Counted from the stretch's first letter, positions 12,163-21,763 are shown. The stretch is DNA of 64,000 nucleotides from Gordonia alkaliphila (GCF_023017165.1 NZ_JALKBW010000001.1:1736001-1800000); one strand, 5' to 3'. Notes: a model not told the origin generated them from the sequence alone. A program made the numbers and translations.

Positions 12163-13284
12163 TCAGGTCAGAGGGAGGGCGAGGACGAAGGTGCTGCCGA
12201 GGCCGGTGCCGTCGCTGGCTGCGCGGACGTGGCCGCCGTGGGCCTGCGCGATGCCGCGCACGATGGTGAGGCCGATACCGGTGCCGCCGGACGCGCGGGA
12301 GCGAGCCGGATCGCCGCGGTAGAAGCGGTCGAAGACGTGCGGCAGATGATCGGCCGCGATGCCCTCGCCGTCGTCGGTCACGCGGAGCTCCAGCGTGTCG
12401 TCGACCACGTCGCCGGCCAGCACCACGGTGCCGCCGGCCGGGGTGTGCCGCAGTGCGTTGACCAGCAGATTGTCCAGGGCCTGCCCGATGCGCGCGGCGT
12501 CGACGGAGAGGGGCGTCGGGGTGCTGCAGCGGACCGCGAGGTGCACGTCGGCGGCGGTGAAGCGGTCGCGGACGCGGGCGGCGGCCTCGTCGATCAGGGC
12601 TGCGGCGGCGATCGGATCGGGGTCGATATGCACCGCGACCTCCACTGCGGCGGAGACGGCGTCGAGGTCGTCGGCGAGCCGGGCCAGGCGGGCGGTGGCC
12701 GAGCGGATCGCCGCGTAGGTGGTGGCGTCGGGCTGTCGTACGCCGTCCTCGATGGCCTCGATGTTGGCGTCGACCGAGGCCAGCGGGGTCCGGATCTCGT
12801 GGGCCAGGTCGGAGAGCAGTTGGCGGCGGGTTTCGTCGACCGTTTCGAGGCGGCCGAGGACGCTGTTGAAGGTGTCGGTGAGCTTGCCGAACTCGGGGCC
12901 GAGGCCGCCTGCCGGGAGTCGTTCACCGGTCCGGCCGTCGCCGATGCGCGCGGCCGCGGTGGCCACGGCGGTGATGGACCGGTCGATGCGGCGGGTGATG
13001 ATCCAGGCCGCGGACAGCGCGAGCACCGCCGAGGTGGTGACCACCGCGACGATGGTCACCGCGATGGCCGAGTTGAACGCCTCCTCGACATGCATGGCCT
13101 GCTCGGAGTCGTTCGGCAGACCCGCCTGGCCGAGGTGATCGTGAAAGAGCGTGGGCGCCACCAACATCGAGACCACGACGATGGTCAGCGCGCTCGCGGC
13201 GATCACCACCGCCATCGCGATCAGGATGCGCGCGCCGAGGCCGACGCGGCTGTCGAACCGGGAGTGCACCGTCGAACCCGCCAT
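12163..13284 (-). CDS. sensor histidine kinase, probable copper/envelope stress sensor
   Basis: A 373-residue kinase with two membrane helices (about residues 16-43 and 71-97) and only ~27 residues outside, containing His47, His50, Met64 and His65, which could bind a soft metal. A HAMP-like segment follows, then HisKA with His162 in AHEIRTPLAS, and an ATPase domain with LLVNALRHTPAGG and GGTGIGLTIV. The ATG overlaps the regulator stop by one base (TGATG), so the two are translationally coupled. The copper assignment comes from the neighbouring cueP gene and is an inference. Confidence 0.88.
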   Translation of the reverse strand: MAGSTVHSRFDSRVGLGARILIAMAVVIAASALTIVVVSMLVAPTLFHDHLGQAGLPNDSEQAMHVEEAFNSAIAVTIVAVVTTSAVLALSAAWIITRRIDRSITAVATAAARIGDGRTGERLPAGGLGPEFGKLTDTFNSVLGRLETVDETRRQLLSDLAHEIRTPLASVDANIEAIEDGVRQPDATTYAAIRSATARLARLADDLDAVSAAVEVAVHIDPDPIAAAALIDEAAARVRDRFTAADVHLAVRCSTPTPLSVDAARIGQALDNLLVNALRHTPAGGTVVLAGDVVDDTLELRVTDDGEGIAADHLPHVFDRFYRGDPARSRASGGTGIGLTIVRGIAQAHGGHVRAASDGTGLGSTFVLALPLT

Positions 13285-14063
13285 CAGCGCGCGCTCGACG
13301 GGGTCGGGGTGTCGATCCGATAGCCGACGCCGCGGACGGTTTCGATGAGCCGGTCGTCGCCGCGGTCGTCGAGTTTGCGGCGCAGGCTCCCGATGTGGAC
13401 GTCGACCACGTGCGTGTCGCCGACCCAGTCCGAGTCCCAGACTGTGTTCATCAGGTGCTCGCGGGTCACCACGACGCCGGGGCGGCGGATCAGCTCGGCG
13501 AGGATGTCGAACTCGGTGCGCGTGAGGTGGACGTGGTTGCCGCCGACCCACACCTGGCGGGCGTCGAGGTCGACGATCACCGGGCCGAGTTCGCGGACGC
13601 GGCGCGGCGGCTCGTCCGGTTCCGGGTCGGCGTCGGCCTGTCGTGGGCGGCGGAGCATGGCGTCGATTCGGGCGATCAGCACGCGCGGGCTGAACGGTTT
13701 GAGGATGTAGTCGTCGGCGCCCACCGAGAGACCGATGAGCATGTCGACCTCGGCGGCGCGCGCGGTGAGCATCACGATGTAGGCGTCGGAGAAGGTGCGC
13801 AGCCGTCGGCACACTTCGATGCCGTCCAGCCCGGGCAGCCCCAGATCCAGAACGACGACGTCGGGCGCGTGCTGCTGGGCCGACGCGACCGCCTGCGTGC
13901 CGTCGTGCAGGACGGTCACGTCGAAGCCGGCGCGGCGCAGGTAGTCGCCGACGATGGCGGCGAGGTCCGGTTCGTCCTCCACCACCAGGGCGTGCAGCCC
14001 CGCGCGCGGGCGATCGGCGGGGAGCCCGTCGGCAGGCGCGCTGACGCCGGGCACGGAGTTCAT
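13284..14063 (-). CDS. OmpR-family response regulator, probable copper response
   Basis: A 259-residue regulator. The receiver domain (VVEDEPDLAAI; Asp73 in VVVLDLGLPG; Lys in YILKPFSPR) is followed by a winged helix ending IETVRGVGYRID. The ATG at 14063 is preferred over an upstream in-frame start at 14123, because the longer version would place the predicted operator (14111-14126) inside the coding region. It is first in the operon regulator-kinase-cueP. Autoregulation and control of the DUF305 gene at 1446 are predicted from the shared motif. Confidence 0.9.
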   Translation of the reverse strand: MNSVPGVSAPADGLPADRPRAGLHALVVEDEPDLAAIVGDYLRRAGFDVTVLHDGTQAVASAQQHAPDVVVLDLGLPGLDGIEVCRRLRTFSDAYIVMLTARAAEVDMLIGLSVGADDYILKPFSPRVLIARIDAMLRRPRQADADPEPDEPPRRVRELGPVIVDLDARQVWVGGNHVHLTRTEFDILAELIRRPGVVVTREHLMNTVWDSDWVGDTHVVDVHIGSLRRKLDDRGDDRLIETVRGVGYRIDTPTPSSAR

Positions 14064-14110
14064 GTCTCCATAGTGCGTGACGGCCGGGAGGTTGTCGCTC
14101 TCCGACGGCC

Positions 14111-14126
14111 GATCTTGAGGCAATCC
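14111..14126 (-). promoter_or_regulatory. predicted response-regulator box before the cueP operon
   Basis: The plus-strand reading is GATCTTGAGGCAATCC, 48 bp upstream of the regulator ATG; one base differs from the copy at 1329-1344 before the DUF305 gene. The adjoining CTTAAGG (minus strand) may be a second half-site. Confidence 0.5.
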
Positions 14127-14134
14127 TTAAGGGG

Positions 14135-14926
14135 TCAGGCCGGCTGTGCGGTGACTGTCGCCATGGAACACACCTTGCCGTCGGGGCCGTGGGCGGCCAC
14201 GTGCGCGACACCGAGGGAACGGCCCAGGTAGACCAGCTCGGCGGTGAACGTGGTCGGGGTGGTGCCGACGCGCGGGCGAACGAAGGAGATGTCGATGCTG
14301 CGGGTGCGCCAGCCCGACTGGAAGAGCGAATGCGCGGCCAGTTCGGAGCCGACGCTGAGGACGCCGCCGTGGACGTTGCCCATGCCGTTGGTGGCGTACG
14401 GGTTGAGGGCCATGGTCAGCTCACCGGGCTTGTTCTCCGTGAAACCGAGGGCGGTCCGGACCGTGACGTCGGTGGCCGGGACGTCGGGGACCGCCTGCTT
14501 CGGCAAGGTGCCGTGGTCGACGTTCACCAGGTGCGAGCGGTGCGTGACCAGGGCGATCACCGTGCCGTCGGCGGTATGGGCCTCGCCGCGCGTGATGGCG
14601 CCCTGCGCGTCGGTGGCGACGAGGGCGCCGGTCACCGTGACGGGGGTGCCGTCGAGCGGCGGGTCGCCGAGGAAGTCCAGGCGGAGGCTCAGGCTCACCG
14701 GCCACCGACCGTGCTCGGCGCCGGTGCCGACGATCGAGCCAGTGGCCTCGTCGAGCGCGGGGGCGAGGCCGGCGCGCACCACGCCGGCGTCCTCGTCGCG
14801 TAGCCAGGGGCCGCCGTGGCAGGTGAAGGTGCTGCGCTTCGCGTCCACGTCGTCGCCCTGGAAACGAAAGAGCGTGTCGGTGCCGCCGCGGGCGAACCCG
14901 GTGACGCTGATCCTGTCGTCGGTCAT
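14135..14926 (-). CDS. PaaI/acyl-CoA thioesterase-like double hotdog protein
   Basis: This 263-residue protein looks like two hotdog domains. The second half carries NGMGNVHGGVLSVGSELAAH, the hotdog helix signature in which the HGG loop supports catalysis of acyl-CoA thioesterases; the first half is a degenerate copy. The expected reaction is hydrolysis of an acyl- or aryl-CoA thioester in the cytoplasm; the chain is unknown. It is on the same strand as ilvD, 48 bp downstream of its stop. Confidence 0.8.
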   Translation of the reverse strand: MTDDRISVTGFARGGTDTLFRFQGDDVDAKRSTFTCHGGPWLRDEDAGVVRAGLAPALDEATGSIVGTGAEHGRWPVSLSLRLDFLGDPPLDGTPVTVTGALVATDAQGAITRGEAHTADGTVIALVTHRSHLVNVDHGTLPKQAVPDVPATDVTVRTALGFTENKPGELTMALNPYATNGMGNVHGGVLSVGSELAAHSLFQSGWRTRSIDISFVRPRVGTTPTTFTAELVYLGRSLGVAHVAAHGPDGKVCSMATVTAQPA

Positions 14927-14974
14927 GATGCCGACCCTAATGTTCGGCGTCGGGCGGCTCCGCGCGGGCCGGGG

Positions 14975-16684
14975 TTACTCGCAGATCGCGCCGCGCGAGG
15001 CCGAGGTGACGAGCTTGGCGTACTTGGCCAGGACGCCGCGGGTGTAGCGCGGCGGGAGCGGGGTGAAGTCCTTGGCGCGGGTGGCCAGCTCGTCGGGGTC
15101 GACGAGCAGGTCCAGGGTGCCGGAGGCCACATCGAGGCGGATGCGGTCGCCGTCGCGGACCACCGAGATGGGTCCGGCGTCGACCGCTTCCGGCGCCACG
15201 TGGCCCACGCACAGGCCGGTGGTGCCGCCGGAGAACCGGCCGTCGGTGAGCAGCAGGACGTCCTTGCCCAGGCCCGCGCCCTTGATGGCGCCGGTGATGG
15301 CGAGCATCTCCCGCATGCCCGGGCCGCCCTTGGGACCTTCGTAACGGATCACCACCACGTCGCCGGCGGTGATGGTGCCGTCCTCGAGGGCGTCCATGGC
15401 GGCGCGTTCGCGGTCGAAGACGCGGGCCACGCCCTCGAAGACGTCGGTGTCGAAGCCTGCCGACTTGACCACCGCGCCCTCCGGCGCGAGCGTGCCGTGC
15501 AGGATCGTGATGCCGCCAGTCGGGTGAATCGGCTGGTCCAGGGCGCGCAGCACCTTGCCGTCCGGATTCGGCGGGCTGATGTGCGCGAGGTTCTCGGCCA
15601 CCGTTCGACCGGTCACGGTGAGGCAGTCGCCGTGCAGCAGGCCCGCGTCGAGCAGGGCCTTCATCACCACAGGGACGCCGCCGATGCGGTCGACGTCGGT
15701 CATGACGTGCGCGCCGAACGGCTTGAGGTCGGCCAGGTGCGGGACCTTCGCGCCGACCCGGGCGAAGTCCGCGAGCGACAGGTCCACCTCGGCTTCGTGC
15801 GCGATGGCCAGCAGGTGCAGCACCGCATTGGTGGAGCCGCCGAACGCCATGACCACGGCGATCGCGTTCTCGAAGGCCTCCTTGGTCATGATGTCGCGCG
15901 CGGTGATCCCGCGGCGCAGCAGCTCGACCACGGCCGCCCCCGACTCGCGGGCGTATCGGTCGCGACGACGATCCGGCGCCGGCGGCGCCGCACTGCCCGG
16001 CAGGGACATGCCGATCGCTTCGGCGGCACTGGCCATGGTGTTGGCGGTGTACATGCCGCCGCATGCGCCCTCGCCCGGGCAGATGGAGCGTTCGATGGTG
16101 TCGACGTCCTCGCGGCTCATCAGTCCGCGCGCGCACGCGCCGACCGCCTCGAACGCGTCGATGATGGTGACCTGGCGTTCTTCGCCGTCGGACAGCGTTG
16201 CGTACCCCGGCAGCGTCGACCCTGCATAGAGGAACACCGACGCCAGATTCAGGCGGGCCGCGGCCATGAGCATGCCGGGCAGGGACTTGTCGCAGCCGGC
16301 GAGGAGGACCGAGCCGTCGAGTCGTTCGGCGCTCATCACCGTTTCCACGCTGTCGGCGATCACCTCGCGGGAGACCAGCGAGAAGTGCATGCCCTCGTGG
16401 CCCATCGAGATGCCGTCGGAGACGGAGATGGTGCCGAACTCCAGCGGGAACCCGCCAGCCTCGTGGACGCCTTCCTTCGCGGCCTTGGCCAGGCGATCGA
16501 GCGACAGGTTGCAGGGCGTGATCTCGTTCCACGACGATCCGATCCCGATCTGCGGTTTCACCCAGTCGTCGTCGCCCATCCCGACCGCGCGCAGCATGCC
16601 GCGCGCCGCGGTCTTCTCCAATCCGTCGGTCACGTCCCGGCTGCGGGGCTTGATGTCGGGCTGCGTGCCGTCGTGGGAGGTCAT
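14975..16684 (-). CDS. ilvD: dihydroxy-acid dehydratase
   Basis: IlvD dehydrates 2,3-dihydroxy acids to 2-keto acids, the third common step in valine and isoleucine synthesis. The 569-residue protein has the Fe-S cluster cysteines in TPCN (Cys58), GCDKS (Cys131) and GEGACGG (Cys208), the signature [17 protein letters not shown], and a normal length. The ATG at 16684 gives the usual N-terminus. No other ilv genes are nearby, as is common in actinobacteria. Confidence 0.97.
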   Translation of the reverse strand: MTSHDGTQPDIKPRSRDVTDGLEKTAARGMLRAVGMGDDDWVKPQIGIGSSWNEITPCNLSLDRLAKAAKEGVHEAGGFPLEFGTISVSDGISMGHEGMHFSLVSREVIADSVETVMSAERLDGSVLLAGCDKSLPGMLMAAARLNLASVFLYAGSTLPGYATLSDGEERQVTIIDAFEAVGACARGLMSREDVDTIERSICPGEGACGGMYTANTMASAAEAIGMSLPGSAAPPAPDRRRDRYARESGAAVVELLRRGITARDIMTKEAFENAIAVVMAFGGSTNAVLHLLAIAHEAEVDLSLADFARVGAKVPHLADLKPFGAHVMTDVDRIGGVPVVMKALLDAGLLHGDCLTVTGRTVAENLAHISPPNPDGKVLRALDQPIHPTGGITILHGTLAPEGAVVKSAGFDTDVFEGVARVFDRERAAMDALEDGTITAGDVVVIRYEGPKGGPGMREMLAITGAIKGAGLGKDVLLLTDGRFSGGTTGLCVGHVAPEAVDAGPISVVRDGDRIRLDVASGTLDLLVDPDELATRAKDFTPLPPRYTRGVLAKYAKLVTSASRGAICE

Positions 16685-16753
16685 ATTCCCACGATAGGAC
16701 GGGGATCAGCCGTCCGCAGGCGTCCTGCCAGCCCGGTTCTGACCCAGCCGCCC

Positions 16754-16802
16754 ACAGAGTGTCGAGTTGTGGTGCTCAGGCAACCACAACACGACGCTCT
16801 GT
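16754..16802. repeat. palindromic repeat, copy 1
   Basis: Imperfect 20-bp arms (16755-16774 and 16782-16801, 18 pairs) around a loop containing CTCAGG. The left arm and loop match a second copy at 18759-18805 in the same orientation (shared CAGAGTGT...GTTGTGGTGCTCAG). The two copies bracket the GIY-YIG gene. Confidence 0.7.
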
Positions 16803-16852
16803 CGACCAAGCTGTGCCTCCTCGGCCGCTCAGCGGGTCGGCCGGGCGGCGGG

Positions 16853-18700
16853 CTACTGCGTAGCGGTTCCGGAATCCAGGAGGAGGGCGGCAAGAACTGG
16901 ATTGTGTGAGTTCTTGATCGCCCCGACCTTCCGCACCCGCATGTAGTTGAGAGCGGCCGTCGCTGCAGCTCGTGTCACCGCTGTGTCGTCGAGCAAGTCG
17001 GCCAGAACCTCCAGCGACGGGGCATAGATGTTCAGGTTGAAGGCGCCACCGTCGGAGTACGGCGCGTTGTCAACGTAGGCGCCGGGGTGCTGTCGCATGA
17101 ACCGAATCGCGTCTGCGTCATCGAAGTCCCCGGAAGAACCGAAGTCTTCTCCGAAGAGTTCGACACCGTTCACCTGGATGAACCCGGAGAAGGTGGTGTT
17201 GATTCGCAGGCATTCGGTCCATCCCACGGACAGGTTCGTCAGCGTTCCATGAGAAGGCGTCGTGAGCGGGGAGCTGACCACCCACCACTCATATTCGGTT
17301 TGCGACGGCAGTGGGAGACACCGATCCAGATAGGCGCGTTGGATCGCCAGCATCTGCTGAAGTCGCTCGCCCGCGCGTTCTGCGAGCTTGGACATCGCCT
17401 CGTTGCCAGCGGATAGATCTGCGGTGTGCATGCGCGGGATCTTCTTCCCGCGCTGGTTTATGCCGACGGGGTCGTTGAGCCAATCTTCTGCTGTCGCGTC
17501 TACAGGTGGGAAGATGTCGTCGACTGCGCGATGACCCGTCCAGTACGTCATCTCGGCCTTGTTGCGGGTCGGCAGTCCCGAGTGCTGCAGCGAATGAATC
17601 AGCGCGCGCTCCGACGCAAGAAGCTGTTTCACTGGCGATGTCGCAGTGTTGGCTTCGGGATCCGGTAGCAGGCGAACCGACGTGATTCCCTTGCGTTCGC
17701 GCTTGTGGGTCTCAATTCTCGCGGGGATGTTCGTCGACTGGCCGAGATACCGATCGCCATTTTCGAACCCGAGAAGGTAGTAGCCGGAGATCCCGTCTCC
17801 GACCCGGTCAAGGGCATCCTGTACCGACGTCTTCGTCGGTTCCGATATCGCCACTCCAAACTTGTGCTTATCGCCCCATACCGCGGCCCTGCGTTCCAGA
17901 TCAGCGATTTCGGCAGAGGAGCGGTTCGCGACTTGGCTATCGAAGACCACCGAGATGGCGGTCCCCGGCATGTGGCCGCCCTCGCTGTGCCGGATCACCG
18001 GTCGATCGAATCCCGGGCGCACGGTCCACTGTGGAGCCGTGACCATGGCGATGACCAACAGTTCGTTTAGGGTCTCTTCGTCTGTGGGCGCCACGCGACC
18101 TGCGACCCTGGCCGCAGTGAGCTGCCAGTCATCGCCCCATTTCGACGGTGGTGGCCCGGTCCAGGTCAACTCGGCGGTTCCCCAGGGAAGACTGAACATG
18201 TCGGTGACCCGGCGAATAGCGGTGTCATCGACATCGTTCGGCGGATCGGCAATGACCTTGATTCGCGGGACTCTTTGCTCGGAGACCGTGAACTGAGTGC
18301 GCAGGCGCCAGCCGCTAGCCAGCAGGCCCTGGATAACTTGGTCCATCGTGGTTGTGGCTAAAGCAAATGCCTCGAGTTGAGAGTCACTCAGACCATCGTC
18401 ATCGTGGATGCCGTCTGGAAGCCATCGTGTGTCGAGGAGCGTTGGGGACTCGGAAATCGCAGCTGGTTCATGGCCTGGACGCCAGTACTCGACAGCCTCG
18501 TCATCGATCTCCGCCAGCAGAGCAACATCTGGGTCGTCCGTCTTCTGGAGCCAGTACCTGCCCTCGTCGCTAAGGAAACCCAGGTGGATCGGAAAGTCGC
18601 TCGCGTCGCCGTAGAACGGTGACTCTTCCACTTGGTCTTCGGGCACTTGTCCTCCGCTCGGTCTGCAGCTCGAACCGTCACGAACTGCGCTGGAGGACAT
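16853..18700 (-). CDS. large protein with an internal GIY-YIG nuclease-like domain
   Basis: A 615-residue protein (ATG 18700; a TTG at 18721 is possible). Residues ~302-385 fit GIY-YIG: GYYLLGF (306-312), YLGQS (318-322), Arg328 in the ARIETHKRE helix, Glu364 in SERALI and Asn380 in TRNKAE, that is, the expected catalytic Tyr/Arg/Glu/Asn set. The N-terminal ~300 residues and C-terminal ~235 residues are not recognised. Base composition is lower in G+C than in its neighbours, and the gene stands alone between two copies of a palindromic repeat, so it was probably acquired. It may act on nucleic acid in defence or as part of a mobile unit; this is inference. Confidence 0.75.
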   Translation of the reverse strand: MSSSAVRDGSSCRPSGGQVPEDQVEESPFYGDASDFPIHLGFLSDEGRYWLQKTDDPDVALLAEIDDEAVEYWRPGHEPAAISESPTLLDTRWLPDGIHDDDGLSDSQLEAFALATTTMDQVIQGLLASGWRLRTQFTVSEQRVPRIKVIADPPNDVDDTAIRRVTDMFSLPWGTAELTWTGPPPSKWGDDWQLTAARVAGRVAPTDEETLNELLVIAMVTAPQWTVRPGFDRPVIRHSEGGHMPGTAISVVFDSQVANRSSAEIADLERRAAVWGDKHKFGVAISEPTKTSVQDALDRVGDGISGYYLLGFENGDRYLGQSTNIPARIETHKRERKGITSVRLLPDPEANTATSPVKQLLASERALIHSLQHSGLPTRNKAEMTYWTGHRAVDDIFPPVDATAEDWLNDPVGINQRGKKIPRMHTADLSAGNEAMSKLAERAGERLQQMLAIQRAYLDRCLPLPSQTEYEWWVVSSPLTTPSHGTLTNLSVGWTECLRINTTFSGFIQVNGVELFGEDFGSSGDFDDADAIRFMRQHPGAYVDNAPYSDGGAFNLNIYAPSLEVLADLLDDTAVTRAAATAALNYMRVRKVGAIKNSHNPVLAALLLDSGTATQ

Positions 18701-18712
18701 ATTTTCACGACG

Positions 18713-18730
18713 GTACGACAATATTCGTAC
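18713..18730. promoter_or_regulatory. inverted repeat at the GIY-YIG gene promoter
   Basis: GTACGA-N6-TCGTAC, perfect 6-bp arms, 12 bp upstream of the ATG at 18700. Position and symmetry suggest an operator; no regulator gene is adjacent. Confidence 0.4.
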
Positions 18731-18758
18731 AGTGGCGAAACAATTCTGCGCTCAGCGA

Positions 18759-18805
18759 CAGAGTGTGAGGTTGTGGTGCTCAGACGATCACAACCTCACA
18801 CTCTG
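18759..18805. repeat. palindromic repeat, copy 2
   Basis: 17-bp perfect arms (18759-18775 and 18789-18805) with a GTGCTCAG-containing loop. Same orientation and shared sequence as copy 1 at 16754-16802. It lies between the start of the GIY-YIG gene and the 3' end of the next hydrolase gene. Confidence 0.7.
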
Positions 18806-18837
18806 CGGGCCCAAGGGCCACGTGAATCTGGCGCGGC

Positions 18838-19722
18838 CTACGCCCAGCGCTGGACGAACGCGCGGATCGCGGGATCGGCGATATCCGGGTCGGACGCGGT
18901 CAGGAAGTGTTGGCCTCCGTCGACGATCGTCAGCTCCGCAGACGGGGACGCGGTGAAGCGCGCGATGCCGTCCTCGGCGTTGGCGACCGAATACACCTGG
19001 TCCGCAGTGCCCTGGACCCACAGCACCGGGCAAGTCACCTCGTCCAACCGGGCTTCGATGCCGTCGCGGTCGCGGAGGTTGATCGTGCTGGTCCGGAGGC
19101 GACGACGGCCGGCGTCGCCGGTGTAGTTCGCCTGGTACGTGCGGATCCAGAACTGCTGCTCGTCGGCCGACACGTTTTCGCCCAAGCCCGCACCGAGGAC
19201 CGCGGTGACGAAGTCGGCGTCGACCACCCAGTCGTCGCCGACCGGTGTCGCCAGGGCGTCTACCGAGGGGCCGGCGAACTCGGCGGCGTTCCAGCAACCG
19301 CGCTCCATGCTGGCCGTGCTCTCGTAGTCCATCGAGGTGCCGAACACGACGATCCCCTTGATCACCGACGGCGCGAGCATGGCCATCCGCGTCACGATCC
19401 AGCCGCCCTGCGAGGTGCCGAGCGCGAACGCCTCGGAGATGCCGAGCGCCTCGAGGACCTGCAGGTTCGCGACAGCACTGTCCCAGTAGGTGAACTGCTC
19501 ATAGGTGGCGCGGGTGGCGCCGTGCCCGTAGGGCTCGATGGCGAGCAGGTTCATCGTGTCCAGCAGTTCTTCATTGGCGAACTGCGGGCGGTAGAGCTCC
19601 ACCGAAGTAGTGAAGGAGTTGACCATCACCATGGTCGGGAGCGCGGGGTCGTACTCGCGGCCGAAGCGGTAGCCGATGGTCGATCCGCCCAGGTGGGGGA
19701 TGTCGATAGTCGAGGTGGTCAC
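18838..19722 (-). CDS. alpha/beta hydrolase
   Basis: A 294-residue alpha/beta-hydrolase-fold enzyme with the nucleophile elbow GTSQGG (in FALGTSQGGWI), a late acidic residue region GTADQVY, and catalytic His in GGQHFL. The GTG at 19722 is preferred to earlier starts because AGGAGA stands 6 bases before it. No signal peptide is seen. The substrate is unknown. A near-palindrome resembling a TetR operator lies 75 bp upstream (19797-19814). Confidence 0.85.
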   Translation of the reverse strand: MTTSTIDIPHLGGSTIGYRFGREYDPALPTMVMVNSFTTSVELYRPQFANEELLDTMNLLAIEPYGHGATRATYEQFTYWDSAVANLQVLEALGISEAFALGTSQGGWIVTRMAMLAPSVIKGIVVFGTSMDYESTASMERGCWNAAEFAGPSVDALATPVGDDWVVDADFVTAVLGAGLGENVSADEQQFWIRTYQANYTGDAGRRRLRTSTINLRDRDGIEARLDEVTCPVLWVQGTADQVYSVANAEDGIARFTASPSAELTIVDGGQHFLTASDPDIADPAIRAFVQRWA

Positions 19723-19796
19723 AGTTCTCCTTGGTCCGACCGGGTGGTGCTGTTCCCGGATGTCACGTGCGGAAAGAACGCCCCCCATCGATCTAG

Positions 19797-19814
19797 ACCG
19801 ACCGATCGTTCGGT
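19797..19814. promoter_or_regulatory. TetR-type operator candidate without adjacent regulator
   Basis: ACCGACCGATCGTTCGGT, an 18-bp palindrome with one mismatched pair, upstream of the hydrolase gene at 19722. The sequence resembles operators of actinobacterial TetR regulators, but no TetR gene adjoins. Confidence 0.5.
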
Positions 19815-19883
19815 ACTCAGCCTCTCATGTAGTGACCGTCCTCACAAGCGCGGTGTGGGGCGCTTCGGAATGCGCCAGGCACG

Positions 19884-20720
19884 CTAGACGACGCAGTCGC
19901 CGGCTCGGGGGATCACCAGGGGAGAGCCCGTCTCGGGATCGGGGATCACCTGCGATCGCAAGCCGTACACTGCCTCGACGCGCTCGGCGGTGATCACCTC
20001 GCTCGGACAGCCGGCGGCCTCGACGACGCCGTCCTTCATCATCACCAGCTGGTCGGCGTACCGTGCCGCCTGATTCAGATCGTGCAGCACCACCACGATC
20101 GTGCGACCGTGTTCCACGCGGAGCCGCTCGCAGAGTTCGAGCAGGCTGTACTGGTGGGCGATGTCCAAGAACGTGGTCGGCTCGTCGAGGAGCAGAATAG
20201 GTGTCTGCTGGGCCAGGACCATCGCCAGCCAGACGCGCTGCCGCTGCCCGCCGGAGAGTTCGTCGACCAGTCGGCCCGCAAGCGGCAGGGTGCCGGTGGC
20301 GGTCAACGCCTCGGACACGGCGGCCTCGTCCTGGCTGGACCACCGGTCGAACATCCGCTGGTGCGGGTAGCGGCCGCGGCTCACCAGATCGGTCACGGTG
20401 ATGCCCTCCGGTGCGAGCGAGGTTTGGAGCAGCAGCCCCAGCTGCTGGGCCACCGTGCGGGTGCGGATGTCGCTGAGGTCTTTGCCGTTGAGCAGCACGG
20501 AGCCGGCGCCGACCGGCAGGAGCCGCGCGATCGCACGCAACAGCGTGGACTTGCCGCAGGCGTTCGGGCCGATGATCGCGGTGAATGATCCCTGAGCCAC
20601 CTCGATGCTGACGTCGCGGCAAATGACCTTGTCGTCGTAGCCGACGCTGACGCCGTCGACGGCCACCACGGTGGGCGGCGCGGGAACGAGTGTGGGGATC
20701 AGCTCTGCGATGTGGGTCAT
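19884..20720 (-). CDS. iron-siderophore ABC transporter, ATP-binding protein
   Basis: A 278-residue FecE-type ATPase. It has a Walker A motif (GPNACGKST), the signature DELSGGQRQRVWLAM, a Walker B motif (ILLLDEPTTFLD) and the switch His in VVVLHDLNQAARYAD. It should power import of ferric siderophores through the two FecCD-type permeases encoded just upstream. It overlaps the permease gene by 4 bases and is the last gene of the five-gene operon. Confidence 0.95.
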   Translation of the reverse strand: MTHIAELIPTLVPAPPTVVAVDGVSVGYDDKVICRDVSIEVAQGSFTAIIGPNACGKSTLLRAIARLLPVGAGSVLLNGKDLSDIRTRTVAQQLGLLLQTSLAPEGITVTDLVSRGRYPHQRMFDRWSSQDEAAVSEALTATGTLPLAGRLVDELSGGQRQRVWLAMVLAQQTPILLLDEPTTFLDIAHQYSLLELCERLRVEHGRTIVVVLHDLNQAARYADQLVMMKDGVVEAAGCPSEVITAERVEAVYGLRSQVIPDPETGSPLVIPRAGDCVV

Positions 20721-21763
20721 GCTCTCCTCCGATATTCCGAGGCCAGAAGCCAGGTCAGATACAGGCCGCCCAGTGAGACGGTGACGACGCCGACGGGGAA
20801 GCCTGCGCGTTGAGCGAGGACATCCGAGGCCAGCAGCACTAGGGCTCCGACCAGGGCGGACGGAATCAGCACGAGGCCGGTACTGCGGGTCAGTCGCTTG
20901 GCGATCTGCGGGGCCGCCAGGGCGACGAAGGCGATGGGGCCGACCGCGGCAGTGACCAAGGCGGTCAGCCCGACACCGAGGACGACGGCGGCGCCGCGAA
21001 TGGTTTCTACCGGGATACCGAGTGCGCGCGCGTTGTCGTCGCCGAGTTCGAGTTGCGTGAGCGGGGAGGCGATCGCCGCGACGGCGACCAGCACTACCGC
21101 CAGCGCGCCCAGGAGCGGCCACAGCTGTTCGGCTCCCAGATCGTTGAGCGACCCGGCAGCCCACACGGCTGCGAGCATCGCGGTGTCGACGTCGATGAAC
21201 AGCAGGAGGGCCGCGTTGAGTGAGCTCAACATGGCTGCCACGCCGATACCCATGATGATCAGGCGGAACGGCTGCACCGAACCGCGGTGGTAGGCCAGCA
21301 GGTAGACCACGCCAGCGGTAAGGAGTCCGCCGCCCAACGATCCGAGCGCGATATCGGTGTAGCGGGTGGAACCGAACCACAGCATCACCGCGATCGCGCC
21401 GGTGTACGCGCCGGTGGAGAAGCCGAGAATATCCGGCGAACCCAGCGGATTTCGGGTCAGCGATTGGAAGATCGTGCCGGCCACCGCCAGCGCCACACCG
21501 CAGACGACGGCGAAGGCTACGCGCGGCAGGCGCCACTCGAGCACCAGCATCTCGGTGCGCGGGTCGGCTTGTCCGGTCAGGGCAGCGAGCACCTCGCCGG
21601 GCGTGAGCTCGATGGTCCCCAAGCACAGGGCCACCACCGCGGTGAGCAGCAGGACGACGGCCAGCACGCCCGACACCACGGCGGTCCGCAGCCGGATGGT
21701 GCCGGACACCGGCACACGCGCTAGGCGCACATTCAGGGCGCGATACCCGTGGTCGACGCTCAC
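20717..21763 (-). CDS. iron-siderophore ABC transporter permease (FecCD type)
   Basis: A 348-residue integral membrane protein of the FecCD/BtuC family with about nine helices, including the conserved SLTRNPLGSPDILG and GPIAFVALAAPQIAKRL segments. GTG start at 21763, overlapping the preceding permease gene by 4 bases. It forms the channel with the neighbouring permease. Confidence 0.95.
   Translation of the reverse strand: MSVDHGYRALNVRLARVPVSGTIRLRTAVVSGVLAVVLLLTAVVALCLGTIELTPGEVLAALTGQADPRTEMLVLEWRLPRVAFAVVCGVALAVAGTIFQSLTRNPLGSPDILGFSTGAYTGAIAVMLWFGSTRYTDIALGSLGGGLLTAGVVYLLAYHRGSVQPFRLIIMGIGVAAMLSSLNAALLLFIDVDTAMLAAVWAAGSLNDLGAEQLWPLLGALAVVLVAVAAIASPLTQLELGDDNARALGIPVETIRGAAVVLGVGLTALVTAAVGPIAFVALAAPQIAKRLTRSTGLVLIPSALVGALVLLASDVLAQRAGFPVGVVTVSLGGLYLTWLLASEYRRRA

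Noticed and set aside
18713..18730. LexA/SOS box before the GIY-YIG gene
   Set aside because: The arms are in the opposite order (GTACGA...TCGTAC) to the actinobacterial SOS box and the spacing is 6, not 4.
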